Positions 15,249 through 19,162 of a DNA stretch of 19,162 bases are shown here, piece after piece. Source of the stretch: DALYDD01 sp031973395 (GTDB lineage: Bacteria; Patescibacteriota; Minisyncoccia; Phycocordibacterales; CAIZLB01). The position numbers and the translations under genes are program-made. The notes below the pieces were generated by a model. It saw only the letters and a list, made by a program, of their open reading frames with translations, was not told the DNA's origin and made no database searches. Numbering within the stretch: the stretch's first letter is position 1; each line of letters begins with the position of its first letter. The stretch lies in contig DALYDD010000017.1 in the NCBI GenBank assembly GCA_031973395.1, positions 1-19,162 of the forward strand. The letters are read 5' to 3'.

Positions 15249-16046
15249 TCAGTTGCCGTCCGCGAGCTTGGCCACATCTTTTTCCATAGCCTCGATAAGG
15301 GCCAAGTATTTATCGAGGAGTTTTGCACCGCCTTCGAGGTGCCGGCGGTAGGCGAAGAGGATAAGGTCCCGGTCATAGCGCTTTTCCGTGAATTCGGTCA
15401 ACGCTTTGTCCTTAGGTTTCTCACTTTTCTCAGTAGCCTTTTTGAGAGCTTTTGCCATCTCTGCCGCGGTCATGTTCTCGGAGAGCAAGGAAAGTGGCTT
15501 CTCATAGTAGTTGCCATCTTCTGCGAAGATCAGCTTCATGAGTTCGGCCGGCTTTTGCTTCTTCATCGTTGTGAACACTTCCTTTGCGGATTTGACCAGG
15601 TAGGCGACTTTGGGTAGGTCCTTTGCCGGTAGCTCCTTGAGGGTAGTCACGATGGTGTCGTGGTGTTCCTCGTAGAGAGCCAATAGCATGTTGGACTTAC
15701 CACGGTGGAGTTCCTCTTTGGCGCGGGCCAGAAAGAGGGCACGGAGATTATTGTAACACTCTGGATCTCCATCTTTCTTGCCTTTTGCGGCCCCTTCGTC
15801 CAAGCCGAAGGATTCAGTAAAGGCGACCTCCCTTAGGACCCGGTAGGAGTAGTTCCAGTTCGGACGCTGGTAGTCGCTGGTTTGCTTATTGGCCCGCTGG
15901 ACCATTTTGGCGACCATTTCCTTACTGAAGAATTCTTTGGCCTTGAAGCTGATGATTTTCTTGATCACCATGCTTTCAATTTCGGCGGCGAAGACGCTGC
16001 CAAGGCAGAAGAAGGCGAGGAGGAGGCCGATGATGCGATGTTTCAT
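15249..16046 (-). CDS. secreted helical protein, unknown function, GC-rich
   Basis: I do not recognise this 265-residue protein. It has a clear signal peptide: MKHRIIGLLLAFFCLGSVFA with predicted cleavage before AEIES. The mature part is charged, Lys/Glu-rich and helical, without further membrane segments or repeats, and carries one cysteine (DPECYNNL). Stretches such as LKELPAKDLPKVAYLVKSAK and MTAAEMAKALKKATEKSEKP suggest amphipathic helices. The frame is open upstream to 16106, but ATG at 16046 is chosen because it begins the signal peptide. The gene has a strong promoter, a leader of about 62 nt ending in a C-rich tract and A7, and an intrinsic terminator. Its GC-rich codons contrast with the AT-rich neighbours, which hints at transfer or an assembly join. 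Confidence 0.72.
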   Translation of the reverse strand: MKHRIIGLLLAFFCLGSVFAAEIESMVIKKIISFKAKEFFSKEMVAKMVQRANKQTSDYQRPNWNYSYRVLREVAFTESFGLDEGAAKGKKDGDPECYNNLRALFLARAKEELHRGKSNMLLALYEEHHDTIVTTLKELPAKDLPKVAYLVKSAKEVFTTMKKQKPAELMKLIFAEDGNYYEKPLSLLSENMTAAEMAKALKKATEKSEKPKDKALTEFTEKRYDRDLILFAYRRHLEGGAKLLDKYLALIEAMEKDVAKLADGN

Positions 16047-16095
16047 TTTTTTTGGTTGGGCTGGGTTGGTGGGTGAGTCTGAATGGTGAACTAAG

Positions 16096-16142
16096 CGACC
16101 GGTCAAATGGTCGTATTATAATTATATCACAATATAGTACAA
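16096..16142 (-). promoter_or_regulatory. sigma70-like promoter with nearby inverted repeat, for the 15249-16046 gene
   Basis: Minus-strand TTGTAC (16142-16137) is followed after 16 nt by TATAAT (16120-16115). A short inverted repeat, CGACC (16096-16100) with GGTCG (16109-16113), overlaps the predicted start of transcription near 16108 and could be an operator or a 5' hairpin. The leader would be about 62 nt. Confidence 0.6.
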
Positions 16143-16231
16143 CAGTCAAGTAAGAAATGGCTCTAATTAGCCCTCAAAAAGCAGCAGCAGCTTGTGTTAT
16201 ACTTAGTCTAATTACAGAGGTTATTTTGTAT

Positions 16232-16405
16232 ATGGAAAGAAAGAAGCTCATCACATTCTTTTTGATCGTCGGATCACTTATAGGAGGGTATGTTCCCGCG
16301 CTTTGGGGAGCTGGAGCCTTCTCTTTTTCGGGTGTCATATTGAGCGCCATTGGCGGAATAGCGGNNNNNNNNNNAATCTATATTGGATTTAAACTAGGCG
16401 AGTAA
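16232..16405 (+). CDS. small conserved-looking membrane protein, interrupted by an assembly gap
   Basis: The product is about 57 residues long as assembled. MERKKLITFFLIVGSLIGGY is followed by VPALWGAGAFSFSGVILSAIGGIA, four unknown residues and IYIGFKLGE. Two hydrophobic segments are joined by the PALWGAG turn. From memory this resembles a small protein common in Parcubacteria-like genomes, with no known function. The ATG at 16232 is preferred over the upstream in-frame ATG at 16157, since AGAGG at 16216-16220 could serve as a ribosome site and a TGTTATAC -10-like box lies upstream. Ten N at 16365-16374 fall in the second segment. The frame is kept across them, but the true length of the gap is not known. 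Confidence 0.62.
   Translation: MERKKLITFFLIVGSLIGGYVPALWGAGAFSFSGVILSAIGGIAXXXXIYIGFKLGE
16365..16374. other. assembly gap (10 N)
   Basis: Ten consecutive N mark a scaffold join. The size is probably nominal. Everything on the two sides is linked only by scaffolding. Confidence 0.97.
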
Positions 16406-16467
16406 TTTTAAATATCAGGACTATTTTTTGTCATTTTAAACATTGGCCAAATCTGGTCTAAATTTGA

Positions 16468-16476
16468 TGCTACAAT
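16468..16476 (+). promoter_or_regulatory. extended -10 promoter, predicted leaderless start
   Basis: TGCTACAAT (hexamer 16471-16476) ends 6 nt before the ATG at 16483. Confidence 0.55.
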
Positions 16477-16482
16477 ACTCGC

Positions 16483-17073
16483 ATGAAATCAAAAATTCTC
16501 ACCCCTATAATTATCATTGTGGTCCTGGTCATCGCATATTTTGCATATAATGGTTCAAATAAAAATGCAGATTTGGTAGATCGGGGAACAAATACTGCGG
16601 CCAATACCAACACTGTTCAGGGTACGACAGATACTAATACTCGAAATCCTGCACCAGCCGCGACAAGTAAAAAAATGGCCTTTGCAGAATTTCTTAAACA
16701 AAATAACGCTTCATATACTTGTACAGTAACAGAGGCTATGAGCGATTTTCCAAATAAAGGAACGATACATATTGTAGGTGCGGCCGATAAAACCAAGATT
16801 CGCATGCAGGGTGAATTCGAAATCGTGGTAGAGCGCAAAACAGTAAAGAGCTACATGATTATGAAAGATGGATATAGCTATAGCTGGAGTTCAATGATGC
16901 CGACTCAAGGAGTGAAAATTAAACTCGTCGTAGATAATACAGATCCAAAAAATCCCACATATAATTGGAATGCAGATCAGATCGGCGATTATGATTGTAA
17001 GCCCTGGACAGTGGATGAATCGATCTTTGCTCTTCCTTCGAGTGTGACATTCAGGGAGATTAAAACTCAATAA
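16483..17073 (+). CDS. membrane-anchored surface protein, unknown function
   Basis: The 196-residue protein has an N-terminal anchor (about 4-22, Ile/Val-rich) and a low-complexity linker of Asn, Thr, Ala and Pro (about 25-60). A compact outward domain follows from about residue 63. The domain has AFAEFLKQNNASYTCTVTE, alternating strands (GTIHIVGAADKTKIRMQGE, KSYMIMKDGYSYSWSS) and GDYDCKPWTVDESIFALP near the end. Two cysteines, in YTCTV and YDCKPW, could form a disulfide. The strand pattern resembles lipoprotein-like beta sheets that respond to ions or ligands, but I cannot assign a family. It starts 6 nt after an extended -10 box and is followed after 39 nt by the YgjP-like gene. Confidence 0.7.
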   Translation: MKSKILTPIIIIVVLVIAYFAYNGSNKNADLVDRGTNTAANTNTVQGTTDTNTRNPAPAATSKKMAFAEFLKQNNASYTCTVTEAMSDFPNKGTIHIVGAADKTKIRMQGEFEIVVERKTVKSYMIMKDGYSYSWSSMMPTQGVKIKLVVDNTDPKNPTYNWNADQIGDYDCKPWTVDESIFALPSSVTFREIKTQ

Positions 17074-17112
17074 ATCTAATAAATTGTAAGCAAATCAAGA
17101 TAAAAAAAATTC

Positions 17113-17547
17113 GTGCAATTCAGAATCCGATTTAAAAGAGTTCGCCTGCGAAGAGTGAGAAGGAGAAGGGTCAGGCGACCTGCATCAGCAGAGTCAGTTG
17201 CTCTTTATCAAAAGCACAAAGCGGAAACTGCAAAACTTGTCGCCTTGAAACTTTCTCATTTCTTGGAAAGATATCGAACTATTCACGCTGTAGAATTAAA
17301 GAAGCTTGGCAAAATCTGTATAAAAAATACTCGAACAAGGTGGGGGAGTTGTTCGAGTAAAGGCAATCTTAATTTCAGCTTTAGACTGGCTCTTTTGCCT
17401 GCCCATTTATCAGATTACATTATTGTTCATGAGTTATGTCATTTAGGAGAATTTAATCATTCACAAAAGTTTTGGGATTTGGTTGCTCTAGAAATGCCCG
17501 AATATAAAAAATACAGAGATGAATTAAAATCTGAGAAATTGCGCTAG
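17113..17547 (+). CDS. YgjP-like (DUF45) zinc metallopeptidase-fold protein, short form
   Basis: The 144-residue protein carries the YgjP core. NTRTRWGSCSSKGNLNF (72-88) and LALLPAHLSDYIIVHELCH (92-110) are followed by LGEFNHSQKFWDLV. H106, E107 and H110 form an HExxH site and H116 is the likely third zinc ligand. Classic YgjP proteins are about 230 residues and have an N-terminal beta domain. Here that domain is missing and is replaced by an arginine-rich leader (residues 4-22 hold about ten Arg). The only good start is GTG at 17113; an in-frame stop lies at 17101. The arginine tail suggests contact with nucleic acid or membrane, but this is inference. The substrate of the family is not well established. 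It follows the anchored protein gene by 39 nt and may be co-transcribed. Confidence 0.85.
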   Translation: MQFRIRFKRVRLRRVRRRRVRRPASAESVALYQKHKAETAKLVALKLSHFLERYRTIHAVELKKLGKICIKNTRTRWGSCSSKGNLNFSFRLALLPAHLSDYIIVHELCHLGEFNHSQKFWDLVALEMPEYKKYRDELKSEKLR

Positions 17548-17664
17548 GTAAATAGGGTCAAGATAAATCGGGTCAATTGCACTCTCCATTGCCGCCAAAA
17601 CACCTGGCATAGTTTCTAGTAACTCGTATATATAAAAAAAACGATACCAAGACCTCGAAAGGCG

Positions 17665-17673
17665 TGTTATCAT
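17665..17673 (+). promoter_or_regulatory. extended -10 promoter, predicted leaderless start
   Basis: TGTTATCAT (hexamer 17668-17673) ends 7 nt before the ATG at 17681. Confidence 0.5.
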
Positions 17674-17680
17674 TTCCAAT

Positions 17681-18286
17681 ATGAAATTTTCTAAGATTAT
17701 TGTCTGGGTTGGAGTTGTGGCCCTTATCACTGTTTTCATTTTCTTATATCCAAGCAAGAATAAACCTGTAGTCCAAATAAATGGCGAAGGAAAAACATTT
17801 AAAGATGGAGGTGTGAGTTTTAAATACCCTGAACGATTTACGAATGTCGGACGATCAGAACAGCAAGGGTCAGTTGCCACATTCGTCGATTCAGAATCTC
17901 CTCTGGTCGCAGAATCGAAAATGGCCCAGATTTCTCTTCTTGCTTTTGAATTAAAGCCTGAGACCGTTTCGAAATCAGCTCTGCAATTAATGAATGAAAG
18001 CTTTGCTGCAATATTCGAAGACTTGAAAAATAAAAAGGGTATTGAGTCGTATTCAATCGAAGAAAAATCATATAATGGCCAAAAAGTCGCCCTCTTGGCC
18101 TCTGTAGAATTAGTGCAGGGAAGTCGGGTCCTCACGAAAATATTCCTATTTAAAACTAAGAAGGTTTTTTACCTCCTACAGGGCTTGGCCCTGGAATCCG
18201 ATCAGGTAGTCTTGGATTCAGCCATGGACAACATGCTCGATACATTGGGGTTTTATGATCCTGGGGTCAAAAACATGGCAATTTAA
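17681..18286 (+). CDS. membrane-anchored PsbP-like protein, second copy type
   Basis: The 201-residue protein has an N-terminal anchor (about 5-24), a short basic linker and an outward domain starting DGGVSFKYPERFTNVG. This resembles the GFSFSYP entry of the protein at 8159-8806. Later parts are a helix (SALQLMNESFAAIFEDLKNK), strands with YNGQKVALLASVEL, then VLTKIFLFKTKKVFYLLQGL, and a terminal helix (VVLDSAMDNMLDTLGF). This strand-helix order fits small PsbP/Mog1-like folds. It has no catalytic motif that I can see. A long antisense frame overlaps it but has no membrane or domain pattern. The start is supported by the anchor and by an extended -10 box 7 nt upstream. Confidence 0.7.
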   Translation: MKFSKIIVWVGVVALITVFIFLYPSKNKPVVQINGEGKTFKDGGVSFKYPERFTNVGRSEQQGSVATFVDSESPLVAESKMAQISLLAFELKPETVSKSALQLMNESFAAIFEDLKNKKGIESYSIEEKSYNGQKVALLASVELVQGSRVLTKIFLFKTKKVFYLLQGLALESDQVVLDSAMDNMLDTLGFYDPGVKNMAI

Positions 18287-18313
18287 TGGTGGCAACACAT
18301 GCCAGAGAAGGTG

Positions 18314-18319
18314 TATAAT
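18314..18319 (+). promoter_or_regulatory. candidate -10 box for the aquaporin gene
   Basis: TATAAT is preceded by TG without the usual spacer base. Transcription would start near 18326, giving a leader of about 64 nt that includes a small CCG/CGG hairpin (about 18339-18349). This leader is longer than those of most plus-strand genes here. Confidence 0.4.
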
Positions 18320-18389
18320 ACAAGGCATATAGGAAAAACCGTTTTACGGCTATATATACATTATCCAAAATTGATCACATTTTAATCTT

Positions 18390-19162
18390 ATGAAAGCATA
18401 TATTGCAGAAGCAATCGGTACATGTTTACTATCGTTGGTATTAATCCTAACTGCAGGGGCCAATCCTTGGATTGCGACTATCTTTGCAGTATTCACATTG
18501 ACCTTCATCGCATATGGCTTCGGTCATATTAGTGGCGCGCATGTAAACCCAGCTTTAACAATCGGGGGTTTGGCGACTGGGCGAATGTCAGCACTCAAGA
18601 CTCTATACTATTTGATCGCGCAGATTGCCGGTGCAGCTGCCGCACTTCTTCTCGTTAAAGCGGTTGGGGCCGGAGCAACTACTGCACCAGCGCCAGTTGA
18701 TTTCTCTTGGCAACTATTTTCAGCTGAACTCATCGGTATGTTCATCTTCGGTTTTGGTGTAGCTGCAGTCTGGTCAAAGAAAGTTGACAAAGCAGCGGCT
18801 GGATTCATGGTCGGCCTTTCATTGTTTGCTGGTATTATCGTTTCATCTTTACTCCTCAATGGATCAGGTATTCAAGCGAGCGCAATCTTGAACCCTGCGG
18901 TAGCATATGCTGTCGGCGCTCTTAGTGTCTCATCTATCATTGGTGCAATTCTCGGTGCCGTCCTCGGTATGTGGGTATTCGTAGCGCTTAGTGAAAACTG
19001 TGGCGCAGCATGGAGAGGTTTTATTGCAGCTTGGAAAAGCAATGGTGCACCAGCTCCAATGAATCACTCAGAGCCAAATCATCCACCTCATCATGATCAC
19101 AATGATCGACCAACTCCACCACCACACAATCCTCAAGCAGAAGAAGGGATGCGAATTGCATA
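18390..19162 (+). CDS. aquaporin / MIP family channel, 3' end at window edge
   Basis: There are 257 codons visible, with about six membrane segments and two half-helix NPA motifs: HISGAHVNPALT (NPA at 53-55) and ASAILNPAVAYAVG (NPA at 168-170). This is the MIP layout for passive water or small-solute transport. The residue after the second NPA is Val, not the Arg that forms the narrow filter in most aquaporins, so selectivity may differ. The C-terminal tail (about 225-250) is rich in His and Pro (HPPHHDHNDRPTPPPH) and could bind metal. The window ends in TA after codon 257, so a stop may be one base away, or the gene may continue. The ATG at 18390 directly precedes the first membrane segment. 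Confidence 0.9.
   Translation, partial: MKAYIAEAIGTCLLSLVLILTAGANPWIATIFAVFTLTFIAYGFGHISGAHVNPALTIGGLATGRMSALKTLYYLIAQIAGAAAALLLVKAVGAGATTAPAPVDFSWQLFSAELIGMFIFGFGVAAVWSKKVDKAAAGFMVGLSLFAGIIVSSLLLNGSGIQASAILNPAVAYAVGALSVSSIIGAILGAVLGMWVFVALSENCGAAWRGFIAAWKSNGAPAPMNHSEPNHPPHHDHNDRPTPPPHNPQAEEGMRIA

Noticed and set aside
16047..16106. 20-residue extension before the secreted protein
   Set aside because: It would bury the signal peptide; the ATG at 16046 starts a standard one.
17524..18135. Long minus-strand open frame (203 codons)
   Set aside because: It is the antisense shadow of the anchored PsbP-like gene. It has no domain, anchor or promoter pattern and overlaps the YgjP gene end.
1..19162. 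tRNA, rRNA, insertion sequence or replication origin
   Set aside because: I saw no cloverleaf with a T-loop motif, no rRNA-like stretch, no transposase and no cluster of DnaA boxes.

Overview
The gene content and layout suggest a member of the Candidate Phyla Radiation (Patescibacteria, probably Parcubacteria-like). Supporting signs are small, densely packed genes, many short proteins with a single N-terminal anchor and an outward-facing domain, the order secG / orphan family-5 solute-binding protein / RNase J, a lemA-htpX pair, a minimal YgjP-type metallopeptidase, and promoters placed only 6-8 nt before start codons. No rRNA or tRNA gene is present, so this placement is inferred from protein families. 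TGA, TAG and TAA all act as stops. A run of ten N (16365-16374) shows that the window is a scaffold.

Layout: 1-1459 (+) holds the end of a secreted CAP-domain protein, a long inverted repeat across its stop codon, and a GSx10DxD nucleotidyltransferase. 1504-7468 (-) holds an MFS transporter, RNase J with a 250-residue low-complexity N-terminal extension, an orphan oligopeptide-type binding protein, and SecG. 7581-7973 (-) is a small GC-rich membrane protein with its own sigma70-like promoter and terminator. 8159-10903 holds a PsbP-like anchored protein (+), a CapA-like protein (-) and a DUF1189-like membrane protein (+). 10933-13226 (+) holds lemA, htpX and a GerMN-like anchored protein. 13212-15104 (-) encodes a 630-residue protein with both a class II terpene-cyclase-like DxDD motif and class I isoprenoid-synthase-like Asp motifs. 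15249-16046 (-) is a GC-rich gene for a secreted helical protein. 16232-19162 (+) holds a 57-residue membrane protein cut by the scaffold gap, an anchored surface protein, a YgjP-like metallopeptidase, a second PsbP-like anchored protein, and an aquaporin that runs off the end.

The common theme is envelope biology: secretion (SecG), membrane quality control (HtpX, LemA), solute capture and movement (binding protein, MFS, aquaporin), and surface or exported domains (CAP, CapA, PsbP-like, GerMN-like). RNase J provides RNA turnover. The main candidate for something undescribed is the putative two-domain terpene/isoprenoid synthase at 13212-15104. A second pattern is the repeated use of extended -10 boxes (TGNTATAAT-like) directly before the start codon, which predicts leaderless mRNAs. 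The two GC-rich genes differ in base composition, in promoter spacing and in having C-rich leaders.
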